Shown: positions 20,341-30,426, numbered from the stretch's first letter. The stretch is DNA of 64,000 nucleotides from Vibrio japonicus (GCF_024582835.1 NZ_CP102096.1:2666001-2730000), one strand, 5' to 3'. The notes: generated by a model not told the origin, from the sequence alone. Translations and numbers: made by a program.

Positions 20341-20367
20341 AGGCTCGCCTCGCAGGCGAGCCTTTTT
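20341..20367 (+). terminator. Rho-independent terminator after glnA
   Basis: Ten-base-pair stem AGGCTCGCCT/AGGCGAGCCT with a three-base loop and T5. It separates glnA from the downstream genes, which therefore probably rely partly on their own promoters. Confidence 0.93.
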
Positions 20368-20430
20368 CGTGTTTGTCGCCTTAATTCATAACGTTACTAT
20401 GAGCACACTCTCAATAATGAGGCGAACAAC

Positions 20431-20964
20431 ATGCAATGGTACTCAATTCCCGCCCTTTTATTTTTCTTTCTAGCTCCAATGAGCCTGGCACAAACCGTTT
20501 ATACTTGGACCGATCAAAACGGGGTTGTTCACTTTAGCGACGTCCCTAACAGCGAGAACGTAAAAGAGATCCAATTGCCTGATCATGAACGTCCTGCACC
20601 ACCTCCGCAATTTGACAAACCAGAAGAAGTAGATCCGCCTAAACCTGACGTCAAGAAAGCGTCTGACAGCACAAAACCTCTTGAGCTGTCCATTCTATCC
20701 CCTAGGCATGATCAAGCCCTACGCAGCAATGCAGGAATGATAACGATTCATGGCGATCTCAACCGGAAATTAAATATAGGTGAGCAACTTCAGCTAGTCA
20801 TGGATGGAAAAAAGTATGGTGCGCCAACTCACACAGCATTATGGGAATTAAGAAACATCGATAGAGGCACTCATACCTTTATCATTCAGGCTTATAAGGA
20901 CGGCAAGGTTATTGCATCTTCTAGTTCTATAACGGTGCATCTTCAGCGTGCAACAGTGAAATAG
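20431..20964 (+). CDS. DUF4124 domain periplasmic protein
   Basis: Secreted protein of 177 residues. The signal peptide ends near PMSLA-QTVY (residues 15-22). A DUF4124 motif follows (VYTWTDQNGVVHFSDVPNS, about 23-41), then a Pro-rich linker (about 50-75), then an Ig-like beta domain (LELSILSPRHDQALRSNAGMITIHG onward). Function is unknown. The gene lies between glnA and ntrB, a position kept in vibrios as far as I recall, and has no obvious link to nitrogen sensing. Confidence 0.78.
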   Translation: MQWYSIPALLFFFLAPMSLAQTVYTWTDQNGVVHFSDVPNSENVKEIQLPDHERPAPPPQFDKPEEVDPPKPDVKKASDSTKPLELSILSPRHDQALRSNAGMITIHGDLNRKLNIGEQLQLVMDGKKYGAPTHTALWELRNIDRGTHTFIIQAYKDGKVIASSSSITVHLQRATVK

Positions 20965-21047
20965 GCCATATCACCAATAAATAAACCGTGATTACGCGAC
21001 TTTTCCTTCTGCTACCACACAGATTGCGCCATACTTGAAATTGAGTA

Positions 21048-21064
21048 AGCACCAAAATGGTGCA
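21048..21064 (+). promoter_or_regulatory. NtrC binding site before ntrB
   Basis: AGCACCAAAATGGTGCA is a near-perfect 17-base NtrC dyad. It lies 36 bases before the GTG of ntrB, where in E. coli an NtrC site represses the glnL promoter. Autoregulation of ntrBC is inferred. Confidence 0.82.
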
Positions 21065-21099
21065 TTGCACAATTTAAGGTCAAGGAAGGGAGAGGAGTC

Positions 21100-22149
21100 G
21101 TGAGTAACGAACTCGAAAATATTATCTTAAATCATCAGGTCACAGCGATTCTGGTCATGAATGAATCGCTGCAAGTTCGTTATGCCAATCCCGCAGCCGA
21201 GCAACTATTTTCGCAAAGCGCCAAACGTATAGTCGATCAACCTCTCTCAAATTTGATTCAGCACGCTTCTCTAGACCTAGCCTTACTTTCCCAGCCACTA
21301 CAGAGCGGCCAAAGTATCACGGATAGTGACGTGACTTTTGTGGTCGATGGCAAACCGATGATGCTCGAAGTCACCGTCAGCCCCATTTCTTGGAACAAAG
21401 AACTGATGCTGTTAGTCGAGATGCGAAAGATCGATCAACAACGACGCTTATCTCAAGAGCTCAACCAGCATGCCCAGCAGCAAGCTGCAAAATTACTGGT
21501 TCGTGGCTTAGCCCATGAGATAAAAAATCCACTCGGAGGCCTTAGAGGCGCAGCCCAGCTATTAGAACGTACATTGCCCGATCCTGATTTAGCCGAATAT
21601 ACGCAAATTATCATCGAGCAAGCTGATAGGTTGCGCTCATTGGTAGACCGATTACTAGGTCCACAAAAGCCGGGGAAAAAACAGAATGAAAACCTTCACC
21701 TCATTTTGGAAAAAGTGCGTCAGCTCGTTGAGCTCGAAGTCTCTCAGCCCGTTATCCTTGAAAGAGACTATGACCCAAGCCTACCTGAGTTTTTGATGGA
21801 CGCAGATCAGATAGAACAAGCACTACTGAACATTGTCAGTAACGCAGGTCAGATCCTACAAAATCAAGAGAATGGAAAAATCACCATTCGCACCAGAACA
21901 GTGCATCAAGCCAATATCCATGGTCAACGCTGTAAGCTCGCTGCTCGAATAGAAATCATCGACAACGGCCCCGGTATTTCGGCAGATCTGCAAGACACCC
22001 TTTTCTACCCCATGGTCAGCGGCAGAGAAGGAGGCACTGGGCTAGGGCTTTCTATCGCTCAAAATCTTATCGACCAGCATCAAGGAAAAATTGATGTAGA
22101 AAGCTGGCCCGGCAGAACCATTTTTACCATTTATCTGCCAATTCAATAA
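21100..22149 (+). CDS. glnL: Nitrogen regulation sensor kinase NtrB (GlnL)
   Basis: Cytoplasmic histidine kinase/phosphatase of 349 residues that controls NtrC phosphorylation in response to PII. A PAS domain spans about 5-110 ([21 protein letters not shown]). The H box is [22 protein letters not shown] (phospho-His near 139), the N box [13 protein letters not shown], and the ATP boxes DNGPGI and [14 protein letters not shown]. The start is GTG with a GAGGAG ribosome site. It is followed by ntrC after 30 bases. Confidence 0.96.
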   Translation: MSNELENIILNHQVTAILVMNESLQVRYANPAAEQLFSQSAKRIVDQPLSNLIQHASLDLALLSQPLQSGQSITDSDVTFVVDGKPMMLEVTVSPISWNKELMLLVEMRKIDQQRRLSQELNQHAQQQAAKLLVRGLAHEIKNPLGGLRGAAQLLERTLPDPDLAEYTQIIIEQADRLRSLVDRLLGPQKPGKKQNENLHLILEKVRQLVELEVSQPVILERDYDPSLPEFLMDADQIEQALLNIVSNAGQILQNQENGKITIRTRTVHQANIHGQRCKLAARIEIIDNGPGISADLQDTLFYPMVSGREGGTGLGLSIAQNLIDQHQGKIDVESWPGRTIFTIYLPIQ

Positions 22150-22179
22150 AGACAAACGCATTGCTGTGAGGAAAACGCC

Positions 22180-23583
22180 ATGAGCAAAGGATACGTATGG
22201 GTAGTAGACGACGACAGCTCTATCCGTTGGGTGATGGAAAAAACCCTCTCTTCGGCAAACATAAAGTGTGAGACCTTTTCGGACGCAGAAAGCGTACTAC
22301 TTGCACTGGAAAGAGAAAGCCCAGATGTGCTGGTTTCTGATATTCGCATGCCGGGCATTGATGGTATTGAGCTGCTCAAGCAAGTCCATGACCGTTCTCC
22401 AGAGCTACCCGTCATCATTATGACCGCCCACTCAGATCTAGATGCCGCGGTCAATGCCTATCAAAAAGGCGCGTTCGAATACCTGCCAAAACCTTTTGAC
22501 GTAGATGAAACCCTTACGTTGGTAGAACGAGCGATTGCGCACAGCCAAGAACAAAAACGTGAGCAAGCCATTTCAGAAAACCCCACCTATAGTGCACCAG
22601 AAATTATTGGCGAAGCGCCTTCAATGCAAGAGGTCTTTCGTGCGATTGGTCGCTTGTCTCGCTCTTCGATTTCAGTACTGATTAATGGCGAATCCGGTAC
22701 AGGTAAAGAACTGGTCGCACACGCACTGCACAGACACAGTCCGAGAGCGAGTAAACCCTTTATTGCCCTTAACATGGCGGCAATTCCCAAGGATTTGATT
22801 GAGTCGGAGCTGTTTGGTCACGAAAAAGGTGCCTTTACCGGTGCCAATAGCGTCAGACAAGGACGATTTGAGCAAGCCAACGGCGGCACCTTATTTTTAG
22901 ATGAAATTGGCGATATGCCATTAGACATTCAAACCCGTTTACTCAGGGTGTTGGCCGATGGTCAGTTTTACCGCGTCGGCGGTCACTCCCCTATCAAAGT
23001 CGACGTGCGCATTGTTGCCGCGACTCACCAAAACTTAGAGAAGCTGGTACATAAAGGGGATTTTCGAGAAGATTTATTCCATCGATTAAACGTTATTCGC
23101 ATCCAGATCCCTGCACTTCGGGAACGTAGGCAAGATATCGAGAAACTGACTCTACACTTTTTAGCGTTAGCTTCAGAAGAACTGGCTGTTGATGTAAAAA
23201 CACTGCACCCATCTACCATTGAGATACTCAATCGCTTGGACTGGCCTGGGAACGTACGTCAGTTAGAAAATATCTGTCGATGGTTAACGGTTATGGCAAG
23301 TGGTAGTGAAATATTGCCAAGTGATTTACCAACAGAATTACTCGACGAAAAAACCAGTCGTAATTTCTCCGAAAACGGTTCGTGGCAACAACAGCTTGCT
23401 GTCTGGGCAAAGCAGTCCCTCTCTAAGGGCGATACCGAATTGCTAGCTTTTGCTTTACCTGAATTTGAGCGCATCCTTCTAGAAGCGGCACTAGAGCACA
23501 CTAACGGCCATAAACAAGACGCAGCAAAAGTGCTAGGTTGGGGTCGAAACACCCTCACACGCAAACTGAAAGAGCTATATTAA
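22180..23583 (+). CDS. glnG: Nitrogen regulation response regulator NtrC (GlnG)
   Basis: Sigma-54 enhancer-binding activator of 467 residues. The receiver domain carries phospho-acceptor Asp in VLVSDIRMPGIDG (about residue 54). The AAA+ domain has Walker A GESGTGKELVAHALH near 169-183, the sigma-54 contact loop GAFTGA near 217 and the Walker B region GGTLFLDEIGDMPL. A Fis-type helix-turn-helix ends the protein (DAAKVLGWGRNTLTRKLKEL). It should activate glnA through the sites upstream and regulate its own operon. Confidence 0.97.
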   Translation: MSKGYVWVVDDDSSIRWVMEKTLSSANIKCETFSDAESVLLALERESPDVLVSDIRMPGIDGIELLKQVHDRSPELPVIIMTAHSDLDAAVNAYQKGAFEYLPKPFDVDETLTLVERAIAHSQEQKREQAISENPTYSAPEIIGEAPSMQEVFRAIGRLSRSSISVLINGESGTGKELVAHALHRHSPRASKPFIALNMAAIPKDLIESELFGHEKGAFTGANSVRQGRFEQANGGTLFLDEIGDMPLDIQTRLLRVLADGQFYRVGGHSPIKVDVRIVAATHQNLEKLVHKGDFREDLFHRLNVIRIQIPALRERRQDIEKLTLHFLALASEELAVDVKTLHPSTIEILNRLDWPGNVRQLENICRWLTVMASGSEILPSDLPTELLDEKTSRNFSENGSWQQQLAVWAKQSLSKGDTELLAFALPEFERILLEAALEHTNGHKQDAAKVLGWGRNTLTRKLKELY

Positions 23584-23597
23584 GCACTCAACAAAGA

Positions 23598-23646
23598 ATG
23601 TTGATTGAATGAGTTGTGATATCGCCCCCATTCAATCAACATTTTT
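23598..23646 (+). terminator. Rho-independent terminator after ntrC
   Basis: Perfect 14-base-pair inverted repeat (23598-23611 with 23629-23642; arm ATGTTGATTGAATG), a 17-base loop and T5. Confidence 0.85.
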
Positions 23647-23761
23647 AGTAAACATGTAACAAAAACCAGCATTTATCGCCTACTTGATATGCTTACTCTA
23701 CTGACACTCTCGCTATTGATTCTTATACTTAGCTCAACTGAACTCATCGGAATCGACCATA

Positions 23762-24766
23762 ATGATCACCAAGAATTTACCTCTTACCGATTTGCACCGT
23801 CACTTAGATGGCAACATTCGTACTAAAACCATTCTGGAGTTAGGCCAACAATTCGGGGTTCCACTGCCTGCTTACGATATTGAATCCCTCACTCCCCACG
23901 TTCAGATCGTTGAAGCGGAACCTTCTCTGGTCGCATTCTTATCAAAACTGGATTGGGGTGTTGCCGTGCTCGGTGATTTGGATGCGTGTCGACGCGTCGC
24001 TTACGAAAACGTTGAAGACGCACTCAATGCACAAATCGACTACGCAGAGCTACGCTTTTCCCCATACTACATGGCCATGAAGCACAAACTTCCGGTTCAA
24101 GGTGTTGTCGAAGCCGTTATCGATGGTGTTAATGCGGGTGTCCGTGATTTCGGTATTAAAGCGAACCTTATCGGCATCATGAGCCGTACATTTGGTACTG
24201 ACGCTTGCCAACAAGAGCTAGACGCTATCCTCGCACATAAAGACCAAATCGTTGCTGTCGACCTTGCTGGTGATGAACTAGGCCAACCTGGGGAGCGTTT
24301 TGTGAAACATTTTGCCCAAGTGAAAGATGCGGGCCTTAACGTAACTGTTCATGCGGGTGAAGCTGCGGGTGCAGAAAGTATGTGGCAAGCTATCCAAGAA
24401 CTAGGAGCAACTCGTATTGGTCACGGTGTTAAAGCCATTCACGATCCAAAACTTATGGATTACTTAGCAGAAAACCGTATTGGCATTGAGTCTTGCTTAA
24501 CCTCTAACTTCCAAACTAGTACCGTAGAGTCACTCAGTAACCATCCTATCAAGCAGTTCCTTGAGCATGGCGTATTGGCTTGCCTTAATACCGATGATCC
24601 GGCCGTGGAAGGGATCGAGCTACCTTACGAATATGAAGTTGCAGCACCTCAAGCTGGGCTATCGCAAAAGCAGATTCGCCAAGCGCAATTAAACGGTTTG
24701 GAACTAGCATTTCTCTCTAAACAAGAGAAACAAGCATTAAGAGAAAAAGCAGCCGCTCGTTCTTAA
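23762..24766 (+). CDS. add: Adenosine deaminase
   Basis: Deaminates adenosine and deoxyadenosine to inosine in purine salvage. It has 334 residues. Family residues are visible: the zinc ligands in [13 protein letters not shown] (His-X-His), [12 protein letters not shown] (His and catalytic Glu region), RIGHG and NTDDPAV (Asp ligand). It stands alone, facing the tRNA array on the other strand. Confidence 0.96.
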   Translation: MITKNLPLTDLHRHLDGNIRTKTILELGQQFGVPLPAYDIESLTPHVQIVEAEPSLVAFLSKLDWGVAVLGDLDACRRVAYENVEDALNAQIDYAELRFSPYYMAMKHKLPVQGVVEAVIDGVNAGVRDFGIKANLIGIMSRTFGTDACQQELDAILAHKDQIVAVDLAGDELGQPGERFVKHFAQVKDAGLNVTVHAGEAAGAESMWQAIQELGATRIGHGVKAIHDPKLMDYLAENRIGIESCLTSNFQTSTVESLSNHPIKQFLEHGVLACLNTDDPAVEGIELPYEYEVAAPQAGLSQKQIRQAQLNGLELAFLSKQEKQALREKAAARS

Positions 24767-24798
24767 ACGATTTTAGAACCATCTCTTCACCGGCCGCC

Positions 24799-25006
24799 AT
24801 GGTCGGTGAAAAACGAGGCTTTGAACGTCAAGCGAACGCCCAACCCAAATCTCGCAACACTATAAGAAGATTAGAATGCAAAAAAGCCCCGTCATTTCTG
24901 ACGCGGGCGGCCAGTTGAGGCTTTCAATAGTGGTCGGTGAAGAGGCAGATGTTGAACAACAGGCGAACCCCACACAAACCTCGCAACACTGAAGAAGCTA
25001 GAATGC
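24799..25006 (-). repeat. Degenerate tandem copies of a tRNA-Pro 3' end plus terminator
   Basis: Between add and the first intact tRNA-Pro, the acceptor-end sequence TGGTCGGTGAAGAG (plus orientation) recurs at 24931 and, shortened, at 24799. Each is followed by matching flanks (AGGCGAAC, CTCGCAACACT, TAGAATGCAAAAAAGCC) and a terminator-like hairpin, giving a decayed unit of about 113-129 bases. The last unit carries the intact tRNA terminator. Copies contain small insertions, such as a 16-base block after 24904. I read these as remnants of duplicated tRNA-Pro cassettes. Confidence 0.65.
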
Positions 25007-25038
25007 AAAAAAGCCTCGTCATTTCTGACGAGGCTTTT
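25007..25038 (-). terminator. Terminator of the tRNA array
   Basis: Thirteen-base-pair stem AAAAGCCTCGTCA/TGACGAGGCTTTT with a four-base loop; on the minus strand it ends in a T-run just after the last tRNA-Pro. A degenerate duplicate lies at about 24890-24912. Confidence 0.9.
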
Positions 25039-25043
25039 AATAG

Positions 25044-25120
<77 letters not shown>

Positions 25121-25174
25121 ACTTTTATTTCACCTTAACTTTCATCAAGGTTGGGAGCAGTGCTACCAGAATAA

Positions 25175-25250
25175 TGGGGTGGCTAACGAGACTTGAACTC
25201 GCGACAACCGGAATCACAATCCGGGGCTCTACCAACTGAGCTATAGCCAC
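25175..25250 (-). tRNA. tRNA-His (anticodon GUG)
   Basis: A 76-base cloverleaf with encoded CCA. Acceptor GTGGCTA/TAGCCAC, anticodon loop TTGTGAT (GTG) and T arm GAGTTCAAGTCTC. The preceding template base supplies the extra G-1 typical of tRNA-His. Confidence 0.95.
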
Positions 25251-25292
25251 CATCAAATAGTTGTTTACCGCACTAAGCGAAAAACGAAATAG

Positions 25293-25393
25293 TGGTCGGT
25301 GAAGAGCGTGATTTAAACATCAGGCGAACCCCCGACCCTCTGGTCCGCTCTTTCTCAAAAAATGAGATGCGCTACCAAGGTGCGCTATTACCA
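25293..25393 (-). pseudogene. Broken tRNA-Pro copy
   Basis: This stretch aligns with the intact tRNA-Pro genes over the acceptor 3' end, T-stem, variable and D regions (GAACCCCCGACCCTCTGGT, ATGCGCTACCAAG, TGCGCTATT). It carries an insertion of about 18 bases in the T arm, a replaced anticodon arm (GCTCTTTCTCAAAAAATGAG in place of the CCCAAACC region) and a damaged 5' acceptor end. It cannot fold as a tRNA. It sits exactly where a Pro gene is expected between the two His genes. Confidence 0.85.
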
Positions 25394-25417
25394 GATTGAC
25401 TCATAATAGCTAAATAG

Positions 25418-25494
<77 letters not shown>

Positions 25495-25548
25495 ACTTAA
25501 GTTTTATCTCGAACTTCATCAAGATTGGAAGCAATGCTACCAGAATAA

Positions 25549-25624
25549 TGGGGTGGCTAACGAGACTTGAACTCGCGACAACCGGAATCACAATCCGGGG
25601 CTCTACCAACTGAGCTATAGCCAC
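25549..25624 (-). tRNA. tRNA-His (anticodon GUG), second copy
   Basis: Same sequence as the tRNA-His at 25175-25250, including the 3' flank GGTAGCAYTGCTYCCAA-type spacer, so a His-Pro unit appears duplicated. Confidence 0.95.
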
Positions 25625-25657
25625 CACTATAATTTTACCGATTTATCCTCCGGGGAA

Positions 25658-25734
<77 letters not shown>

Positions 25735-26014
25735 ATGCCCTATCGGCGGAGTGGAATAATACGTATATCACTCAAGGCCGTCTAGTACTTTTTCAACTTT
25801 TTTTACCGTTTGACGCCTTTTTGGACAATTAAAGTGTGATAAACCCCTATTTCCGATTAGATAACTGATATGAAGGGGGTAACTTGCTGTTTATTGCAAC
25901 AAGTTATCAGGATATAATCACCCATTATTTACATTGATTTAACAGCAATTCGCCTGTTGATTCAAACCACACTCTAATAATAGGTAAGCAAGAACTTACC
26001 TTCAGGAATGTAAA

Positions 26015-26437
26015 GTGAGTTTAATGGATATGTCTCGAAAAGTCTTAACCGCTTTGGTCGCTGCAGTAACTTTTTCTAGCGCCTCTTTCGCAGCAAGTAT
26101 TAGCCAAGAAGAACATAATGCAATTGCTGAACGTATTAAACCTGTTGGTGATGTTTACCTTGCGGGTGCAGAGCCAGTAGCAGCAGAACCAACTGGCCCT
26201 CGTGATGGCGCAACGGTTTACGGTACGTTCTGTATTGCATGTCACTCATCTGGCGTGAGCGGCGCTCCAAAAACAGGAAACGCTGATGACTGGGGTCCAC
26301 GTATCGCTCAAGGCAAGGACGTGCTAAAAGACCACGCGATCAACGGTTTTAATGCGATGCCAGCAAAAGGTTCATGTATGGACTGTTCAGACGACGAGAT
26401 CGTTGCTGCTATCGAACATATGATTGCCGGCCTGTAA
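26015..26437 (+). CDS. Cytochrome c5-type monoheme protein
   Basis: Periplasmic monoheme cytochrome of 140 residues. The start is GTG with AGGA upstream; later in-frame ATGs are possible. The signal peptide ends at SASFAAS (about residue 27). The heme site is CIACH near residues 74-78, and the distal Met is probably in FNAMPAKG. The paired Cys in GSCMDCSDDEI is the disulfide-like motif typical of cytochrome c5. It is a likely electron carrier to a terminal oxidase. Confidence 0.85.
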   Translation: MSLMDMSRKVLTALVAAVTFSSASFAASISQEEHNAIAERIKPVGDVYLAGAEPVAAEPTGPRDGATVYGTFCIACHSSGVSGAPKTGNADDWGPRIAQGKDVLKDHAINGFNAMPAKGSCMDCSDDEIVAAIEHMIAGL

Positions 26438-26460
26438 TTGACAGATTAGCAACATACAAG

Positions 26461-26488
26461 AAGGGCCTGGTGATTTCACCAAGCCCTT
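26461..26488. terminator. Bidirectional terminator between cytochrome c5 and rep
   Basis: Inverted repeat AAGGGC-CTGGTGA with TCACCA-A-GCCCTT, one mismatch, T-rich on the plus side. It serves the two convergent genes. Confidence 0.75.
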
Positions 26489-26492
26489 TGTT

Positions 26493-28511
26493 TTATTTCT
26501 TATTAAACATCGCCCTAATGTTTGCGATGTGTGCCTGCCCTTTGGCCATTCTCTCTTCTTGAGTTTGAGGTTTCTTATTAATCTCCCACTCAACGTCATC
26601 AAAAGGCAACTCGTCTAGAAAACGGCTCTGAGTTGGCTTAATCAACTCACCAAACTGACGGCGCTCTTTGCACATGGTAAAAGTGAGCTCTCGCTGAGCA
26701 CGTGTGATCCCCACATACATTAAACGTCGCTCTTCTTCAACGTTCTCTTCATCAATACTGGTCTGGTGCGGAAGAATACCCTCTTCGGAACCTATCAAAT
26801 AGACATAAGGAAACTCCAAGCCTTTAGAAGCATGGAGCGTCATCAATTGAACCGCATCACTGTCATCATCGTCTTCTCCACGCTCCATCATGTCTCGCAG
26901 AGTTAAACGCTGAACAACCTCTTTAATGGTTTTTTCTTCTTGGTCGTAATTGTCACCTTCCAAGTCCGATACAATCCAAGAATAGAGATCAGAGACGTTC
27001 TTCATTCTCATCTCTGCGGCTTTCGGGCTAGGTGACGTTTCGTATAACCAATCTTCATAATTGATGTCACGCACTAACGAGCGAACCGCTTCTACCGTAT
27101 CTCCACGCTCCGCTTGGTCGGCGATTTTAACCAGCCAAGACGTGAAGCGTTGCAAATTCTCAAGGCCGCGCCCAGATAAATGTTGCTCAAGCCCCATCTC
27201 AAAGCTGGCTTCGAACAAACTTTTTCCGCGCATATTGGCATAACTGCCGAGCTTTTCTAAAGTAACTGGACCAATCTCACGACGCGGCGTATTCACAATG
27301 CGCAAGAATGCGTTGTCATCATCCGGATTCACCAAGACGCGCAAGTACGCCATGATGTCTTTAATTTCAGCACGCGCAAAAAACGACGTACCACCAGAGA
27401 GCTTGTACGGAACTCGGTTTTGCATCAACGATTTTTCAATCAGTCGAGATTGATGGTTGCCACGATACAGAACAGCGTAATCTTTATAGTCGGTACGATT
27501 AAGGAACTTATGCGCGATCAATTCACCGGTAACTCGCTCGGCTTCGTGGTCTTCGTTTTTCGCTAGCAATACCTTGAGTTTTTCGCCGTCAGGAATTTCA
27601 GAGAACAGAGACTTCTCATACACGTGTGGGTTGTTCGCAATCAGAATGTTAGCAGCGCGCAAGATTCGGCTGGTCGAACGGTAATTCTGTTCAAGCTTAA
27701 TCAATCTAAGATTTGGGTAGTCTTCCCCGAGTAACACCAAGTTTTGTGGTTTCGCGCCACGCCAAGAGTAGATGGACTGATCATCATCCCCTACTACGGT
27801 TAAGCGGCCACGCTCACCAACGATCAATTTCACTAATTCGTATTGGCTGGTGTTGGTATCTTGATATTCATCCACCAACAAGTAGCGGATTCGGTTTCGC
27901 CAGCGTTGCCTCACCTCTTCATTAGTACGAAGCAATAATACAGGCAGCAGAATCAAGTCATCAAAATCGAGTGCGTTATACGCTTTCATCTGCTTTTGGT
28001 ACATCTCAAAACAGAACGCAAACAACTGCTGCTGCTCACCTTTCGCATGAGCTTTCGCTTGCTCTGGTGTCAGCATGTCGTTTTTCCAATTGGAAATAGA
28101 ACTTAAGAGCTGCTTAAGTAAATCTTTGTCACCATCCAACTGCTTCTCAGTCAGCTCTTTGAGCAAAGCCATCTGGTCTTGGTCATCAAATAGAGAGAAA
28201 CCCGCTTTCAGCCCCAGCGCTTTGTACTCACGTTTAATGATATTCAGACCTAACGTATGGAAGGTGGACACCATTAAGCCTTTGGATTCATTCTTACCCA
28301 GAGTTTGAGCAACACGCTCTTTCATCTCACGTGACGCCTTGTTAGTAAAGGTCACTGCTGCGATGTTGCGCGCCTTATAGCCACACTGCTGAACCAAATA
28401 AGCAATTTTATTGGTGATTACTCGGGTTTTTCCCGATCCAGCGCCAGCCAGTACAAGGCAAGGCCCTGATACGTACTTAACCGCTTCGTCTTGTCTAGGG
28501 TTCAGCTTCAT
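26493..28511 (-). CDS. rep: ATP-dependent DNA helicase Rep
   Basis: 3'-5' superfamily 1A helicase of 672 residues that helps the replisome past protein blocks. Motifs: Q-motif LNPRQDEAV at the N-terminus, Walker [20 protein letters not shown] near 22-40, motif Ia [17 protein letters not shown], motif [10 protein letters not shown] near 214, motif [16 protein letters not shown], motif [18 protein letters not shown] and motif [19 protein letters not shown]. It matches Rep rather than UvrD at the N-terminus and in length. Confidence 0.96.
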   Translation of the reverse strand: MKLNPRQDEAVKYVSGPCLVLAGAGSGKTRVITNKIAYLVQQCGYKARNIAAVTFTNKASREMKERVAQTLGKNESKGLMVSTFHTLGLNIIKREYKALGLKAGFSLFDDQDQMALLKELTEKQLDGDKDLLKQLLSSISNWKNDMLTPEQAKAHAKGEQQQLFAFCFEMYQKQMKAYNALDFDDLILLPVLLLRTNEEVRQRWRNRIRYLLVDEYQDTNTSQYELVKLIVGERGRLTVVGDDDQSIYSWRGAKPQNLVLLGEDYPNLRLIKLEQNYRSTSRILRAANILIANNPHVYEKSLFSEIPDGEKLKVLLAKNEDHEAERVTGELIAHKFLNRTDYKDYAVLYRGNHQSRLIEKSLMQNRVPYKLSGGTSFFARAEIKDIMAYLRVLVNPDDDNAFLRIVNTPRREIGPVTLEKLGSYANMRGKSLFEASFEMGLEQHLSGRGLENLQRFTSWLVKIADQAERGDTVEAVRSLVRDINYEDWLYETSPSPKAAEMRMKNVSDLYSWIVSDLEGDNYDQEEKTIKEVVQRLTLRDMMERGEDDDDSDAVQLMTLHASKGLEFPYVYLIGSEEGILPHQTSIDEENVEEERRLMYVGITRAQRELTFTMCKERRQFGELIKPTQSRFLDELPFDDVEWEINKKPQTQEERMAKGQAHIANIRAMFNKK

Positions 28512-28645
28512 AGGGTTCTCTGAGGTGAAATTGGTGGCGCTTATAATAATGGCGCATTGTTTGGATTACTACGTTTAATCCTTCCCTCTTTAGCGAACAA
28601 GTTAATCCCACTGATGCAAAATTTATAACGTTTGAGAAAAGTTTA

Positions 28646-28676
28646 TTGCACACCCGTATAGCTTTTGATCTATAAT
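28646..28676 (+). promoter_or_regulatory. Promoter of the TetR-RND operon
   Basis: TTGCAC (28646-28651) and a perfect TATAAT (28671-28676) are separated by 19 bases. The -10 runs directly into the operator palindrome, so a bound repressor would block RNA polymerase. Confidence 0.6.
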
Positions 28677-28695
28677 GAATGAACGTTCATTCATT
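28674..28695 (+). promoter_or_regulatory. TetR-type operator palindrome
   Basis: A perfect 22-base palindrome with half-site AATGAATGAAC, centred between 28684 and 28685. It overlaps the -10 box and expected transcription start of the adjacent TetR gene, giving a simple autorepression layout. Confidence 0.85.
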
Positions 28696-28708
28696 GGCTG
28701 TAAACTTT

Positions 28709-29290
28709 ATGTCTAATAACAGTTCTTTAGATAAAAAAGAGCAGATCCTCTGTGCTGCAGAAAAGCTGATTGCAGAATCTGGGTTCCAGGGTTTTTCTAT
28801 GCAAAAGTTGGCTAAAGAAGCAGGTGTCGCAGCAGGTACGATCTATCGTTACTTTTCCGACAAAGACCACCTTTTATATGAAGTTAGACTGAACGTAGCA
28901 AAACGCATTGCAACTGCAGTTCAAGCAGGCGTTAGCGTCGATATGCCCTTGAAAGAGTGCTATCGAACTATGTGGCTCAACATTTGGCGTTTAGCTGGGT
29001 CCAACATAGATACACTGAGCAACCGTGTTCAATATGAATCTCTTCCTTCCGCCAACACAGACAAAGCACGCGAAATAGAGCGAAAAATGTTTGCTCAAGT
29101 CGATCGCTTGTTTGATCAAGGTAAAGAGCAAGGGATATTTAAACCCCTCGATAATCAGATTCTTTCAGGGCTGAGTTTTGAGACTAGCGTTTCGCTTGCT
29201 CGCAAACATGCTTTGGGATTCTACCAACTGGATGAAGCGGCGATTGAAGCAGCCATTGAAGCCAGTTGGGATGCAATCATTCAACACTAA
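28709..29290 (+). CDS. TetR family repressor of the adjacent RND pump
   Basis: Repressor of about 193 residues from the ATG at 28709. A start at 28679 would lie inside the operator and before the likely transcription start, so I reject it. The N-terminal helix-turn-helix reads EQILCAAEKLIAESGFQGFSMQKLAKEAGVAAGTIYRYFSDKDHLL, a classic TetR pattern. The C-terminal ligand domain is not recognisable. It lies 18 bases before the RND genes and probably controls them; it resembles VexR-type regulators of vibrio efflux operons by context. Confidence 0.85.
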   Translation: MSNNSSLDKKEQILCAAEKLIAESGFQGFSMQKLAKEAGVAAGTIYRYFSDKDHLLYEVRLNVAKRIATAVQAGVSVDMPLKECYRTMWLNIWRLAGSNIDTLSNRVQYESLPSANTDKAREIERKMFAQVDRLFDQGKEQGIFKPLDNQILSGLSFETSVSLARKHALGFYQLDEAAIEAAIEASWDAIIQH

Positions 29291-29308
29291 CTTGGAGTTC
29301 TCCTCAGA

Positions 29309-30415
29309 ATGAAAAAGTGGACTTTCTTTATGTTACTTATCGCTATCCTGCTATTCGGCAGCGTGATAGGTTTCAACTTGTTCAAGCAACAGAAGATAGC
29401 CGAATATATGGCCAATCGTCCGGAGCCTGATTTTCCCGTCACCGTCACTGAAGTTCAGTCAGTCGATTGGGTACCTGTCATTGAAGCTATCGGTTTCATC
29501 GAGCCAAACCAAGGTGTGACAGTCGCAAACGAAACCAGCGGTGTAATTAGCCAAATTCCATTTGAATCGGGCACTCCCGTGAAAGAAGGCCAGCCTTTGG
29601 TTCTTCTGGATTCAGCGGTAGAGAAAGCCAATCTAAAGAGTGCGCAAGCTAAACTGCCTGCAGCTCAAGCTAAATACAAGCGTTACCAAGGTCTGTTCAA
29701 GAAAGGTTCGATTTCGAAAGAAGCGTACGATGAAGCAGAAGCGAATTACTTCTCTCTTCGCGCAGACATCGAGAGCTTAAAAGCATCCATCGACCGTCGT
29801 GAAATCAAAGCGCCGTTTTCTGGCGTTGTCGGAATTCGTAACGTTTATTTAGGTCAATACCTACAAGCAGGCACTGATATCGTGCGTCTTGAGGACACCA
29901 GCGTAATGCGTCTGCGTTTTACCGTGCCACAAACGGATATCTCTCGCATTCATATGGAACAAGCCGTCGATATTTTTGTTGATGCTTACCCAGAGATCGC
30001 GTTCAAAGGCTCAATCACAGCAATCGAACCTGCGGTTAATGTCCAAAGTGGTCTTATCCAAGTTCAAGCGGATATCCCGAACAGCGACGGTAAGCTGCGC
30101 AGCGGTATGTTTGCACGTGCGAACATCATCCTGCCTAAACTTGAAAATCAAGTCACTCTTCCACAAACCGCCATTACTTTCACTCTATACGGTGACAATA
30201 TTTACGTCGTATCTGAAGAAGATGGTGAAAAGCGTGTTAAACAGCAAGTGGTAAAAGTGGGTGAACGCACTAAGGACATCGCGCACATTCTTGAAGGTGT
30301 GAAACCAGGTGATGTTGTTGTGACATCAGGTCAAGTTCGTTTGAGTAACAACGCAAAAGTTCGTGTAGTAGAAAGCAATGCGACTACTCCACCAGCTGAA
30401 ACACCAATGCTGTAA
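29309..30415 (+). CDS. RND efflux membrane fusion protein
   Basis: Periplasmic adaptor of 368 residues anchored by an N-terminal hydrophobic segment (WTFFMLLIAILLFGSVIGFNLF). Features: barrel-sandwich lipoyl half-motifs (VTVANETSGVISQIPFESGTPVKEGQPLVLLD and IKAPFSGVVGIRNVYLGQYLQAG) flanking a coiled-coil hairpin (about 110-160), then beta-barrel and membrane-proximal domains. It pairs with the RND transporter 11 bases downstream and probably uses an outer-membrane TolC encoded elsewhere. By organisation it resembles the vibrio VexAB/VmeCD-type systems. Confidence 0.93.
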   Translation: MKKWTFFMLLIAILLFGSVIGFNLFKQQKIAEYMANRPEPDFPVTVTEVQSVDWVPVIEAIGFIEPNQGVTVANETSGVISQIPFESGTPVKEGQPLVLLDSAVEKANLKSAQAKLPAAQAKYKRYQGLFKKGSISKEAYDEAEANYFSLRADIESLKASIDRREIKAPFSGVVGIRNVYLGQYLQAGTDIVRLEDTSVMRLRFTVPQTDISRIHMEQAVDIFVDAYPEIAFKGSITAIEPAVNVQSGLIQVQADIPNSDGKLRSGMFARANIILPKLENQVTLPQTAITFTLYGDNIYVVSEEDGEKRVKQQVVKVGERTKDIAHILEGVKPGDVVVTSGQVRLSNNAKVRVVESNATTPPAETPML

Positions 30416-30426
30416 CCGGAGGCTTC

